Positions 21,226 through 32,948 of a DNA stretch of 64,000 nucleotides are shown one piece after another. Every line of letters begins with the position of its first letter. The stretch's first letter is position 1. The notes under the pieces are model-generated. The model was not told the DNA's origin. It made no database searches and worked only from the letters and a program-made list of their open reading frames with translations. A program made the position numbers and the translations under genes. The stretch comes from Niebla homalea. Lineage: Eukaryota; Ascomycota; Lecanoromycetes; Lecanorales; Ramalinaceae. The stretch covers positions 2,418,001 through 2,482,000 of the forward strand of contig JAHGAU010000001.1 of the NCBI GenBank assembly GCA_019925105.1, written 5' to 3'.

Positions 21226-21810
21226 GGTTTGTATCTATGGTTAAGGGATAGATTGGAGGAGAGTCTCCTGACGAGGAAGACTTGAAGATGTAGAGGCGTT
21301 TGGGCTTATCAAGCGCTCGCAGGAGCTACTCAGGACATCGTTGTAGGATAGAACTGTAGAGCATTGTCGTAGATCTAAACGTTGATGCGCAATGGCTTCG
21401 AATGCAGTTTCGTGGAGATCGTCACAAATTACACTTAGACATATTGTCGGGAAAATTCGGTGCCGAAGCATGGGCACCGTGCAGCCTTATCAGACCACCA
21501 ATCACCACATTTTCATGAAACATCCAATCAGAAAGCATAAAGAATTATCAAGTGATTGGAATAGTAGGTCAATCTCTAAAGAGGCCGTGAGGAAGGTATC
21601 AACGGTATCGACGGTATGTATCGGTGACAAAACTACAAGGTGCGATCGCATATAGACATAGTATTTGGACAATCATCACCCTAATGCAAGACATGCTTTG
21701 CTGTTCCGAAACTCCATTGCTATGCCTCCTGCTCCCCTAAAGAAGCCTCCTTGCCTCAGACCTCACAGTCTTGCCTTCAAGCTTTCCTGACTCAGTGAAT
21801 GTATCCTCGA
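21226..21810. other. Intergenic, no gene seen
   Basis: ERG5 promoter and 3' flank of the membrane-protein gene; nothing recognised. Confidence 0.5.
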
Positions 21811-22850
21811 CTATGATGGGCCAGACTTGGTCGCTCCTGTCGAAGAGCTATAGACTGATTCGAAGGCTGTCGGTGGACTATAGGCGGGCTCTTTACCTTT
21901 CCCCATAACGCTGGACGGCGGGAATCGCTGTTGGTCGGTCCCTCTCTCATTGGGTTCTTCCATTGCTGGTTGCATCGATCGAGCATCTTGACTTTCAAGG
22001 AGATGCTGCTGTTCGGCCGGATGGGCAACTAGATGCTCACCCTTGCCGTTGACAAAAATGAAGCCGCCTCCGGGCCCTGTCATGTCCGCTATCATCTTTC
22101 TCGCTATGATGGTTGCTTCTTCGGTAATAGCTTTTGCGTCGTATCGCGAACTTGGATGCCGCCGAGCATGCGTGTATCGACATGCGCTAATGAAAAGGGC
22201 GAAGTGGAAGAGTCTACATTTTCGAATCAGCATGCGGATAGAAAAGGGATCAAGAATGGAGGTGAGCATACAAAAGTAGATATTGGATCCCAGCTCCAAC
22301 AGCAACAACGACGCCTTTTCGATGTACGACATCATAAGAGTTTTGAGATGGTCCTGCGATCTTCTTGTTAGCAAGACCCTATCATGACTTGTCTATGCCA
22401 TGTCTTACCTCTGTCGTCGTTACCACTATAATAGGAGTCACCATACCAGTAAAGCTCATCGGTAGCTCCGAATGTCGCAAAGATGCCGGTCACCAGAAGT
22501 GCCAGCCACAAGAAAAGGTCACATCCCACATTCGCTCCAGGATGTATGCCTCTACCGTCCCTGACCCATATGGTCAATAGGTTCGCAAAATTCCAAATCA
22601 GGCTGAGCCCAAGACTAATGAAACTCCACGGTATACACCACATCAGCCCATCTCCCAGATAATAATAGCCTTCCCCGTAGCCAACGGTATCGCTCTCGTC
22701 ATTAGACGAGTTACGAACATCGTTTGTGAGCGCCCATGCTAGGGTACCAATGCTGACGATTGCTAAAAGAATGGAAAGCCCGCGGAGAATGATTTTCCAG
22801 AGGTACGGAGGATCGCGCTCACGGAAAGATTTGGGAAACAACCGCAACAT
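21811..22850 (-). CDS. Four-helix membrane protein of unknown function
   Basis: Exons 22850-22409, 22353-22272 and 22213-21811 give 308 residues. The frame is open further upstream but has no other ATG, so MLRLFPKSFRERD at 22850 is the start. Four membrane helices are visible: RGLSILLAIVSIGTLAWAL, WCIPWSFISLGLSLIWNFAN, CDLFLWLALLVTGIFATFGA and one completed only by splicing (VVVAVGAGIQYLLLLFHFAL). The fourth helix, spanning the second intron, supports the model. Two acidic, Gly/Tyr-rich loops lie between helices. The C-terminal 100 residues are polar and Ser/Pro-rich with repeated PPS/SSS motifs. It resembles MARVEL-like fungal tetraspan proteins in layout only. Confidence 0.72.
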
Positions 22851-23393
22851 CTCTGTGATTATATAGAGGCCAAGAAAGGATGATGCAGATGGGATCAGAT
22901 ATATTGCTGTATAGATAATAATCAGACAGAACAGCAGCGCGATGAATAGAGAGCAACGAACGGACGTCACCAAAAGTGACAGCAAAGAATAGTATTTAAA
23001 CACACATGTTACAGAAGAGAGACAAATGAGCGGCTTGGTCGATCGCCGCTGTCGCCATAGCCGTTCGTATTTTTGCGCGTGAAAAAGCTTCTAAAGGAGC
23101 CGTCCTCAAAAAGGATTCACGGCCAGACCGAAGGGGTTATTTTTAGGGGCATTGCCGGGAGCCTGCAAATCTGCCTGCAGCCAGTTGCCCAATGGTGTAA
23201 CAGCCAAGAATTTTCTGGGCTAGGCTTGAACAAGAATTAGCCGAGATCTCTCACACTTGAACGTCACGAAAGAGACTTGGTTTTAGCACCTCGATTGTCT
23301 TGTTGGAACACCTACGCATTCGTATGTCACCATTGTTTCTCCTTCAATTCTGAGGGCAGCAAGCTCACCTACTATAGCTATCTGTACGACGCG
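22851..23393. promoter_or_regulatory. Divergent promoter of membrane-protein gene and eL14
   Basis: About 540 bp between two divergent start codons. No specific factor site is claimed. It is expected to hold the strong eL14 promoter. Confidence 0.45.
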
Positions 23394-24009
23394 ATGGCTG
23401 GTGAGCCAGTGATCAACATTGTTGCGTCGCAATGGAGGCTCGTCGAGGTCGGCCGCGTTGTCCTATTCACACACGGTCAATACACTGGTCGACTTGCAGC
23501 CATTGTTGAGATAATAGACCACAAGAGAGTATGCAATGATCTGAGCCATTCACGGAGGCCAACCGGGCTGATTGCACTTTTAGGTCCTTATCGATGGGCC
23601 TTCGAAAACAGGCCCACCTATTCCTCGTCACTCAGCCGCGCTGAACAATCTCATTGTCACACCCATAGTAATCGAGAAGCTCCCAAGAGCAGCTGGAAGG
23701 ACCGCGGTAGCCAAAGCATGGGAGAAAGCTGAGGTGGAGCAGAAGTGGGCCAACAGTGCCTGGGCAAAACGACGAGAGCAGAGGGAGAAGAGAAGAGGCT
23801 TGTCGGATCTGGAGCGATTCAAGGTGATGAGGCTGAAGAAGCAGGTATGTGCCGGGCTCTCCTCTACAAGACGCATCAAATGCGCAGAGCAGTTGGCTAT
23901 GGCTCTCCAACCATTCGCCTTGTACGGAGCAGATGCTAACAAGTTATCTCCACAGGCACGCTTTGATATCCGAAAGGAGCAGGCGAAGATCAAGGCTTCA
24001 GCAAAGTAG
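23394..24009 (+). CDS. RPL14: 60S ribosomal protein eL14
   Basis: Exons 23394-23528, 23584-23844 and 23956-24009 (introns 55 and 111 bp) give 149 residues. The N-terminal KOW-like beta domain reads [20 protein letters not shown] then [20 protein letters not shown]; the C-terminal eL14 domain reads [20 protein letters not shown] with a basic tail [11 protein letters not shown]. Length and domain order match fungal eL14, a protein of the large cytosolic ribosomal subunit. The final exon encodes only 17 residues. The start [14 protein letters not shown] is the only ATG in this part of the frame. Confidence 0.93.
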
Positions 24010-24462
24010 TGATGCATATTCCAGATTGTTGCTGTTACTTTATGGAAATATGAAGTGCTCAAAGATACCAGCTTAGATAGCCATGAAGCAGGCACATGTG
24101 GCAGCTGAAGAACCATTCATTTGAGAAAATTCGGGTTTGCCCCATGGGTTGTAGAAATTCGGCATGCCCTAGAATTCGAAAGCAATGAATGCTGTAGACA
24201 ATCTCAAGCGATAGCTATTGGAGCTAGGTAGCGGACGTTAGCGCGAAGGATGGCCGAAATTCACTTTACGATGATTGAAATTTGGAAATAGTGTGCATTG
24301 ACGAACTTGAGACTCACAACCTTTGACTCCGCACTGGCGCCATCTCGGCTCCCCTGACAGTCTCATTGTCCACGTTGATCCGAGGAGGCAGGTGCGAAAA
24401 CTCGGTGCTTGGCTTTCACCTGACTTGATCCGCTGACAAGCCTTGAAGAGGACTTTTACGAT
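24010..24462. other. Intergenic, NAC alpha promoter
   Basis: 3' flank of eL14 and promoter of the NAC alpha gene. No gene seen. Confidence 0.5.
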
Positions 24463-25215
24463 ATGTCGAACCCACGCATCGAAGAGCTCCCCGACGACCC
24501 GCCAAGTAAGAAGGGCGCCGAGGTCGACGATGCAGAGAGCAGCTCCGAATCTGACGAGGGCGACGCTGGCGCTGGCGAAGCTGGGGAAGGTGGAATTCCT
24601 GCGTGCTCCTCGGTTACGGTCCACTCTCGAAACGAGAAAAAAGCAAGGAAATCAATTGCGAAGCTGGGCTTGAAGCATGTGCCAGGCATCACAAGGGTTA
24701 CCCTTCGAAGACCCAAAAACGTGCGTGTCGCGCCCCACCGATATGAATCGTGAGCTGTGCAGGGTTTAGACTGACTTGGGACTTGGCAGATCCTTTTCGT
24801 TATCAACCAGCCGGATGTCTACAAGTCGCCGTCAAGCAATACATGGATGTGGGTTACTCTACACCTCTCCACACCGTAACACTAGCTTATTAGGCGTCAC
24901 AGCATCTTTGGAGAGGCCAAGATAGAAGATCTCTCATCCCAGATATCCGACAGCGCCCTCAAGAACATGGCTCCTTCCGACAGTGCTGGAGATCACGCAG
25001 GCCACAATCACGCGGCAGACAAAGGCAAAGCGATTGAAGAACCAAAGAAGGAAGAGGAGGAGGATGATGGTGAAGAAGTGGACGAGACTGGGTTGGAAGC
25101 CAAGGACATTGAGCTCGTCATGGCACAGGCCAGCGTGTCTCGCAAGAAGGCGATCAAAGCGCTCAAGGAGAATGACAACGACATTGTCAATAGTATCATG
25201 GCATTATCTATATGA
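24463..25215 (+). CDS. EGD2: Nascent polypeptide-associated complex subunit alpha
   Basis: Exons 24463-24720, 24790-24848 and 24903-25215 give 209 residues. After an acidic start the NAC domain reads [51 protein letters not shown] and [14 protein letters not shown] Glu/Lys-rich linker leads to a C-terminal UBA domain ([19 protein letters not shown], then [15 protein letters not shown]). It pairs with NAC beta at the ribosome exit tunnel and screens nascent chains from wrong targeting to the ER. All three exons close in phase and the length is that of fungal EGD2. Confidence 0.95.
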
Positions 25216-25548
25216 TGCGATACGTACAGTCAACCACATCTGGAACTCAGGAAAAGTCTTCTGGAGATTAGATATACCGCAAATAGGCTTGCATTGCGTA
25301 TTTTCACGCAAATCAGAATAGGTGAAGTGCCAAAGGGCATCCGATTAGCACCTCACAGGTGTCCAACGAGCTGAAAGCTGTCTTTAGTAGTCCAGATAAT
25401 ACTTCTGCGTTTGTCTCGAATATATTGCCAAGATTTTCAACTCTCACGTGTTCAGCCCTACAGCAGCCCGGAATTCCATTAGGCGCAGCTCGACGACTCC
25501 TCAACCACCACCTTCCCAGACATAGAGCAAGCCATTGGACCGCCCATC
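25216..25548. other. Intergenic, ATP synthase subunit d promoter
   Basis: No gene or clear element recognised. Confidence 0.5.
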
Positions 25549-26292
25549 ATGGCCGCTGCAACTGTAAGTCTTCCCCCACCGTCCATAGCAGCCAGCATAA
25601 AACACGCCGAGCGCGTTGCAACTGACCTTTCCACCCCTCTCTCTCCAGCGCTCCGCAGCGATGAAAATCGACTGGGCCAAAATCTCCACCTCCCTCGGCC
25701 TTAAGGGCCAGACCGCTGCCGCCCTGCAAGCCTTCAAGAAACGGAACGACGACGCCCGCCGCAAGCTCAACCAGCTTTCCGCGCAATCGACGACGGTGGA
25801 CTTTGCCTCCTACCGGGACACGCTGGACAACAAAGCCATCGTCGATCAGGTGGAGAGCCAATTCAAGCAATTCAAGCCGCAGACGTACGATGTGAATCGG
25901 CAGATTAAGGCGATTGAGGTGTTTGAGGTACAGGCTGTTAAGAGCGCCGAGGAGACCAAGGGGAAGGTGGATGCGGAGTTGAAGGACTTGAAGCAGGCCC
26001 TGACGAACATCGAGACGACGAGGCCGTGGGAGGATATGACGACGGTGAGTTTGTGACATTGCAAACTTCCCTGTAGATGGGAAGTAATGGCTGACCTGGA
26101 GGGCTTTTACTATGACAGGACGATATCCTGGCTGCGAATCCAGACGTGGAGAAGGCTACGGAGAAGATGGTTGCCAATCACAAATGGATGCCGGCGGGAT
26201 ACAAGGTAAGTCATCATTCCCTACTAGACTCTGGCAGATCTGGTCGCTAATAGCTGTGACAGGAGAAATTTGGAGATCTGTCTGTCCTATAG
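25549..26292 (+). CDS. ATP7: Mitochondrial F1Fo-ATP synthase subunit d
   Basis: Four exons, 25549-25563, 25649-26044, 26119-26205 and 26263-26292, give 175 residues. The first exon codes only MAAAT and the last only EKFGDLSVL. The core [36 protein letters not shown] and [20 protein letters not shown] matches subunit d, part of the peripheral stalk joining F1 to Fo in the inner membrane. The protein is mostly helical and has no cleaved presequence evident. Phase closes at every junction. Confidence 0.94.
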
Positions 26293-26921
26293 ACCTTGCT
26301 TGCAGCTGTAAAGTTAGTACCAGTTATCGGCGCTGCTTCGAGCTCGTCCTTACGTTCCATCATACCCATTGCCAGTTTATTCCACTTGCATTGTGGGCTG
26401 TTCTCGATCGTGTCAATTTGTTATTCTTGAGAAATCTGTCTTCCGATGTTACGCTGCCACGGGCGGAAGAGGCTTATACACGACGCCGAATCAGCTATGG
26501 AGAGATGCTCAAATGCTAGAGCAATTCGAATATATGTTCCCTTCCGTTCTTTGTCTATTTATAACTCTTTCGAATTGTTCAAATGGCTCGCCGTGTCAGC
26601 TTTGGGAAGTAGCTTTTGTTGACTTCCATCATTGCTCTGTCTCCGACGACCACAAAGTTGCCGCAAAGTTATTATCGAGAGATTTTTCACGATCGAAATT
26701 GGGATTGATTCCTCGCCCGCCCATCGAGCGCCATCTCAGATATCGTCAAGACATGGGACGATGAACAAGAAATGTATGCCAACTGACAACGGGAAGTACA
26801 ACTAAAGTCTGACTTTCTGAGGACGATCGATGGCTTAAATTAGCAGAGGGCAGTGGATAAAATCAATTTGGCAACGTCGCTTGTGTTGGAAGGATGTCAT
26901 TCCCAGTGTCTCAAATTCCGA
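26293..26921. other. Convergent 3' flanks
   Basis: Between ATP7 and the acidic-tail gene. Short open frames here lack features of real proteins. Confidence 0.55.
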
Positions 26922-27595
26922 TCAGTGCGCTGGTACCGGTAGCCATTCTTCATCCTCAGCCTCATTGTCACTGTCGCTGTCGCCGTCGCTGTCATCATCG
27001 TCGTCGTCCTCGTCGTCGTCCTCGTAACTGTTTACATGCAATGAAGGGCGTGTCCCACGGCCTTTCCTTGACATTGCCTTGTCACTGGACGTGCGTCTGT
27101 TGGCCTCCACCTTCACCTTGGTGAAGGCATCATGCTCGGAATCATCCATCATTAGATCAACTTTGCTGCTCCTGTCAATATTCCACGGGTAAGCGCAAGA
27201 CCTTTGTTACAACGTGCCAAAAGGACTGATACTCACGGTTGAATATCCTCCCACTCTACTTTGCTTCCAAATTCGCTGATCGCACGCCTGAACCGCTCTA
27301 TGTCATGGACGTTGGAGAAGTGCAAAGTGATTTCGGTTTCGTCGCTGGTCTTCACAAACACCCTTGGTCTGCTTTCTTGGATCGTCCTTAACTCTGTTGG
27401 AAAGAACAAGAACCCTGGCGTGTTGTCCTCAAACTTTCTGTACATGTCATGGACCCAGAATCGCTGGCCCTGTAGGCCGACTTGGAGTTCCAGCGAAAAG
27501 TACCCATTCTTCCTCTCAAAAGTCTTCCCTCGCAACGAAGCACTGGTCAAGGGATAGGTCAGACGAGTAGGACTTGCGTTCTCTGCTGCAGACAT
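26922..27595 (-). CDS. Unrecognised protein with acidic Asp/Glu tail
   Basis: Minus exons 27595-27237 and 27171-26922 (intron 65 bp, GTGAGT...GACAG) give 202 residues. The first 120 residues look like a compact beta-rich domain (GYFSLELQVGLQGQRFWVHD, RPRVFVKTSDETEITLHF) ending in a helix (IERFRRAISEFG). A basic linker (RKGRGTRPS) then leads to an Asp/Glu/Ser run of about 30 residues, NSYEDDDEDDDDDDSDGD and more. Acidic tails of this kind occur in histone chaperones and other nuclear proteins, so a nuclear role is possible but unproven. I do not recognise the family. Confidence 0.72.
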
Positions 27596-27624
27596 TGTTT
27601 TCGGAGCGTGCTGGCGGGTTTTTG

Positions 27625-28076
27625 CTAACTTTTGCGGCTTAGGTGGTCGCTTTGAAACACAGATACCAGCACCAGCAGTACCCTTTGTCCGTTTTGCAGG
27701 TCGCTGGGTCTTACATATAGAGCTTCGCTTATCGTGTATCGTAGCCGTTGTGACCGGAATACCCGAGGAGAAAGCTGTGTAAAGATCCTAGTCTTTGTTA
27801 CCTCGTTATTCAAATCAGAGACACTCACTCGCTTACTTCAAGGAGGTGGCAGATTTCGCGGTCAGTCTCAGCTGTCGATAGACGGCTACTTTTCAAGTAT
27901 ACTCTGTCCTGAAGCATACTCTCTATGTCTCGGAGTAAATTCGCCTTCAAGAGAGGCTTATCCCTATTGAGTAAATTCTCGAGAATCGGATTCACATTTT
28001 TCACGGTGAGCCTGTATTTCACCAGTGCAGCTCGAATCTTGGTCAATTTACGTAGTTGCTGGGCCTTTGTAGTCAT
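27625..28076 (-). CDS. Small basic protein of unknown function
   Basis: From the ATG at 28076, exon 28076-27837 joined to 27774-27625 (intron 62 bp, GTAAGC...ACACAG) would give 129 residues. Without splicing the frame stops at 27825 after 83 residues. The first exon is helical and Lys/Leu-rich (KAQQLRKLTKIRAALVKYRL, LNRDKPLLKANLLRDIES). The second exon is Arg/Leu-rich and less convincing. The gene ends only 29 bp before the start of the next minus-strand gene, so its 3' end must overlap that promoter. The first exon is the better supported part. Confidence 0.42.
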
Positions 28077-30049
28077 CTTGAGCGATAAGCACGCAAAGAA
28101 TAAGTTGTCGGGCAAATTGTAAAAATAGGAAATGAGTTGTCTGACAGTAAAACTATTCAGTAGGTGAAGAGTCTTTAACGGCTGACGGTCGGAAACGTCA
28201 AAGATTTGTATAGGAAGAACAATATCATCTCAGGAGAAACAACAGTGCAAATAACAAAAAAGTGTATAGAGAGTAAGCGTGCGAGGTGAACGGCTGTTTC
28301 ACCGTTGATCTCGTCAAGTTTTGGTCTGACTGCCATACGAATTACGAGGGTTGGTATCCGTGTTAACCGTAACATCGCAGGTCAAACCGACGCACGGGGC
28401 ACTCAGGCACTTGAAAGGTGAAGTGAATGGCTGTGGCATAATGATATTGCCTATTTGGGTCAATCACAAGTAGCGGTGTAGAAATGCTGGTAGTGAAACT
28501 TCTCACGTTGTAAGCATACCTTGGAATGATGCCTGGTCAATGCATCGTGAATGGATCTCACAATAGGCAACCCTTGTGCTTTCAGATCCGGTCTCCAATT
28601 GAAGGCATTACAAGCGACCTAGCCTACGGCTTGCACGAATCATTATCGAGAAGCGGCATCGTAGAGGGACGGCTGCAGGGCATGGACCTCACGGTCGACA
28701 GATATCCCAGCCGTCTTGCCATTCTCGCGATGCATTGCTCTTAGGGACGTTGCAGATGCCTTCATAGGATCATGCATTTGATCTCGATCTCGATCTCGAT
28801 CTCGTCGATACCTAGCAAAGAAAAAAATATGCCTTCTCCATCATGTCACCAGAAGCTAGACGATACTCAAGCGAGAAGAAAGAGACCATATAGCCACTCT
28901 TGGCTTGGAGGAGGGGTAAAGATGGATTTTCAATGATCTTGTAAGCGGTTTCTTCGTCTTTTTGTGGCTTGCGGAGTTTGGGAGGGTGGTTCCGCAACAT
29001 CGATGCTGATCCAGATCCCCCGGCACCCACCGAAATCCAATTTGAAGGCCGTTTGTCAGACGCTAGAACATACTAGGGCAGCCCTGAATATATCTAATCT
29101 GTAGCTAATCATTAGGCCCAACGCCAATGACGCATGCTCTTGGACCACCTGGCGCCCATGCGGGAAATCGACGCGCTGACGGGCTGCTTACAACGCTTCT
29201 CTTCGCGGTAATGTTAACGACATCGAAATTCGCCACTGCAGGTGTGAATAAGCGAGGTGGGCCTCTCTTGACCTTGCGCTATGCAGTGTCATTTGTCAGT
29301 GCACGGAGCTGTGTGACGTGACCAGAGCGCTCAGCCTGTACGGTAGCATGTGAAGCGGTATAGGAGGGCCTGGATGTGCCTCTGCCGGCGAGCAGCTCGG
29401 GCAGCTGTCGTCACATGTTAAGAGTCCGACCGGCTTATAGGATCTGACATACCTCGGTCGGCATCAACCATTACTCATGATGACGTAGAGCAGTGTATGG
29501 TGGACCAGATACAATGCTATGGGTACAACCCTATCGTTGCGGGTCGCAATGGCGACGACATTATCAAAAGTCACATTGAGATGTTCGTTCAGTGTGCACA
29601 GCACGGGTGGGTATTTCTCTATCTAAGATTCTTGCAGTGGATATCGCTCGTATCACCAGAACACCATAAATCAAAACAGAAGAATGAGCGACAAATCTGG
29701 TACCTGACCAAGACAAAGTACGAACCTCTTATGTGTCGTATATTTGAACGCCTTTCCAATTGCCCTATATCCATCACACCGCAATACAATTGCCACCATT
29801 CGCCATACTAATCATACAACCTAATCATGTCAGTCCAAGCGGACGATGCCGTCGGCCTGCTGCTTATTTCCCGGGAGAACTCGGAGGCGATGACCATTGC
29901 TTCAGCATGTTTTCCAAAGCACGGGTCCACTCCGTAATGCAAGCGTTGGAAAGTTTGTCCACAGCCGCAGCGTTCGGGTTCTTGCCACCCCACATGGCCG
30001 GTTTGGCAGCGAGGATACGGGCGTGCTTTTTCAGTAGTGATCTAATTCA
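28077..30049. other. Gene-poor 2-kb region
   Basis: No gene I can support. An ATG-started frame of 104 codons at 29497-29811 (+) and shorter ones near 28526 and 29127 have no domain, signal or codon pattern that persuades. A hexanucleotide repeat lies at 28780-28804. Confidence 0.5.
28780..28804. repeat. (GATCTC)4 microsatellite
   Basis: Four perfect copies of GATCTC followed by G, in non-coding sequence. Confidence 0.9.
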
Positions 30050-31058
30050 TCAGCCCATTCCCCTTCTCGCAAATTCGAGAAACATTGCCAAGGCGGTGAG
30101 GCTTACTGGCTCTGGATTTTGGTGAGAATCAGCCAGCAATAATTCCAACTTCTTGTGCTGGATGGATCACCAATGACCTGCCATTTCGCTTCGTCCAGGC
30201 ATTCCGAACTGAACGGATAGTTTTTGGTCATGCCTCTCAGCTCGCTTAGAAGGTTGTTCGAATTCACGTAGTGTGCCCATGCTGTGGTCATGGCCTCTGT
30301 GACAGGCTTGGCTCCATCTCCTGCAAAGAGCTTCTCGATGCGACGTAGTTCTGTAAGGGTGTTGACTCGATGCGTACGTAAGGATTTGAGCATATCCTCT
30401 TTCTCGGCCTATGCAGGAAAATCGAGTTATTGATTGATTTTCTGATCTGACATCTGAGAGAAAAGCAGATTTGGCTAAGCGCTGCGCTTGCCGAAAGCGA
30501 GCTAGAGCCCGTGCTTTAGTGGCTCTCGGTGGTGGGCATAATTTGGAAGCGAGGGAACGTCATGGCATAACTTCTAGATTGCGGTAGGTACTCGGTCGAT
30601 CTTCTTGAGCATCGCAAGGCTCCAAAGCCATTGGAAGCGAAGGTCTTCGAAGGAGAAAGAAGGATCAAAAGGAACAAGGGCTGACTCACTGCGCTCAAAT
30701 TTTTCGAGCTGCTCATCTTGAATGAAGCAGCGGGGTGACCAGAGGCTAAAGAAATGTAAGAGGAGGTGCTCTGGGAAGAGGGAGAAGATGTTGACATGCT
30801 TTTTTCCAAAGTGGCCGCGGGAAGTGTAGTAGAAAAACTTGCTGACCTTGCCAATGATTGGGGTGAACGAGAGGTGGTCGAGTACAATAGATCGTTGCCT
30901 TGTGCGTAGGGGGAGATGTATTCCTTCTCGGTGTTTGCGAGATCACTATAGTATTTGATGCTTGCAATATCTCGAGGGTGAGTAGTCGATGGTTGTGATC
31001 TTGAAGATGTAGATGCGTAGCTTGGGGGACTGGGAGTAGATGAAGACGGATAGTCCAT
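30050..31058 (-). pseudogene. Fungal helical protein gene with two apparent 1-bp frameshifts
   Basis: From the ATG at 31058, exons 31058-30690, 30644-30592 and 30408-30050 are linked by GT-AG introns of 45 and 183 bp. The protein starts with a Ser/Pro-rich region (MDYPSSSTPSPPSYAS), then an amphipathic helical core: DEQLEKFER, LRFQWLWSLAMLKKIDR, AEKEDMLKSLRTHRVNTL, VTEAMTTAWAHYVNSNNLL and YPFSSECLDEAKW. Two breaks interrupt it. Near 30716 the frame changes between ASFK and DEQLEKFER, and near 30157 between VIGDPSS and KLELLLADSHQNPEP. One missing base at each site explains both, and the protein-like reading continues to a stop at 30050. Known introns cannot explain them (the second would be 20 bp). 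Either a recent pseudogene or assembly errors. Function unknown; the layout recalls fungal helical proteins of the DUF6594 kind, which is a guess. Confidence 0.6.
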
Positions 31059-32948
31059 GTTGAAGTGGTGAGGGTCTGGTATATATATGTATGCCAGATC
31101 TTGCAAGTCGCCTGGTTCCGACTTGAGAGGTTTCCTTTTCCCACTAGTGAAACGCCAAAGTAGAAAAGCCCAATAGTAGTGTCGGGCTTGAGCAGTAGGG
31201 CAGAAGGGCCTGACAAATGAATGAATAATTGATAAATGGACGGAGGTAGCTTTGGATTAGGGATATTTAACAGTCATAGCAAGCTTGAAACGAAAGAGAT
31301 AGAGAGAGATGGAATCAAGATTAGCATGCATGAAATATGATGCTGGTTATTTCCAGTGGTGTTGTGTTTGAGGGAAATGTTCTCATGACCTCGAGACCAT
31401 GGACGACTTTAATATGCACAAGTCAAGCTCCAGTAGTATGGTAAGATCTCACCTCTCTCCTGGTAGCATTTGCGTTAGCTTGGTGTACGCCATGTTAGTG
31501 AACCGGCTGTAACCATTGTGAGCTTTAACCACAGATGTCACATCATGCAAGGCTGAAATCAGACTTGGTTGTACTTCCAATGAGCACAGTCGGAAGACTT
31601 GAGTCAACAATGGCCATATGAGGAGCCGAACGTCTCCACTTGGTGATTAGATTTTGGGTATGAGCAATCTTGATTGCGAGAATCCACAATTGCAGATGTC
31701 ATATGGCTTAATAGTTGTGCTTTCGATTGGCTACACAGGACGTCTTGACAGTTATACGATGCTTCTAGGGCTCATTTCAGAAGACAAGGGCTCAGAGCAA
31801 GCCACTCGATCGGACGCGGGCCTAATTTAGTAACGAGAAGCCGTTCCTGACAGACAAAAGCGATAATACTGTGCGGTCGGCGCTGGATACATACAAAGCT
31901 GGAACGCAGTCAGAACCGTGATATGGCGTCGCTAATTTGGTGCGCTGTGCCAGCAATCTACACATTATTGAGTAAGCTTCGGAGACTCCGAACAGCCTAC
32001 AACGCCAAGCCTTATAGGGCCGAGCGCTCCATCTGACCGCATTGAGCCTAGCGCTTTTCGCTTACCACTTTCATGAAACACTTGCCCACGGTGACTGTCT
32101 ATGACAACATTTTTCCATTGCGCAGCTGCTAAGTGAGTCAGATCTACGTACGCGGAAGCTCAGCGTTCAGGTAAGAAATGCCTCAAAATATTCATTAGCT
32201 ATCTGGAACTAACCGTCACGTAATCAGCGGCTCTTGAAGCTCGGAGCTAATGACCCGTCACGCGAGCAGTACCAAGACACATACATAACACGTGTATATC
32301 TCATCACGTGGCTATACATCCCAGACTAGCTGGGTATCGGGCATCCTTTGTCTTCTTTCATAGATCCCCGTACACTCATGCGTCCATAAGTGTGACACTG
32401 TCTAATAGCATGATCTACACATGCTGCGGCACGCTCCGAATCTTCGCGACCATATGCGAGTGATCTTGCCACTTGGTCGCTCTGCCTTGGCTGTGACCAG
32501 GAAATGTCCCTGGCGCAGAAGTACGGAGGTCCTTTGGTCATCCAATTTAATTCCGACCTGTATTTTTGGGTATGATAAGGGATATAGCTCGGGGAGAAAG
32601 CCGCGAAAAATTAAAACCCTAAAGCCTGATTTTAGTGCTCGTCTTTTCAGGGCTTCTAAGGGTTTTCTAGGGCTAGCCCACTCATGATGTCTGTCTTACG
32701 TCTTAGCGCCTCGGATAATACCCCTCGGAATCCAAGGTCCCGGAACCTTGAGTGCGGGGCCTCCGTACCTTAATGTGTCATCCCGCCGCTGTTCATGGAT
32801 CACACGTGGCATTTACCCTGAGCGTACGCCACTCCTGTATTAAGGTAATCAATACACTTTATCATAGGGGCATTCAAGGACCCCAGAGTACAAGTACCAT
32901 CCCTGGAGGAGCCACTCTAGAAGCCAGGCAAATGGACGGGCCGCCGGT
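31059..32948. other. Gene-poor 1.9-kb region
   Basis: I find no gene. Open frames near 32326-32687 are short and lack protein-like composition. No terminal repeats or transposase motifs were seen. Confidence 0.5.

Noticed and set aside
22850..23003. Longer N-terminus of the four-helix membrane protein
   Set aside because: The upstream open frame has no ATG; its first codon is GTG, and nuclear fungal genes start with ATG.
28526..29321. Several short plus-strand frames between 28.5 and 29.3 kb
   Set aside because: No domains, no splice partners, and composition like the surrounding non-coding DNA.
29497..29811. 104-codon plus-strand frame starting with ATG
   Set aside because: No recognisable features; not listed as a gene because nothing but its length supports it.
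30150..30175. A GT-AG intron to explain the second frame break in the gene at 30 kb
   Set aside because: The only pair that restores the frame is about 20 bp apart, too short for splicing; a missing base is the simpler explanation.
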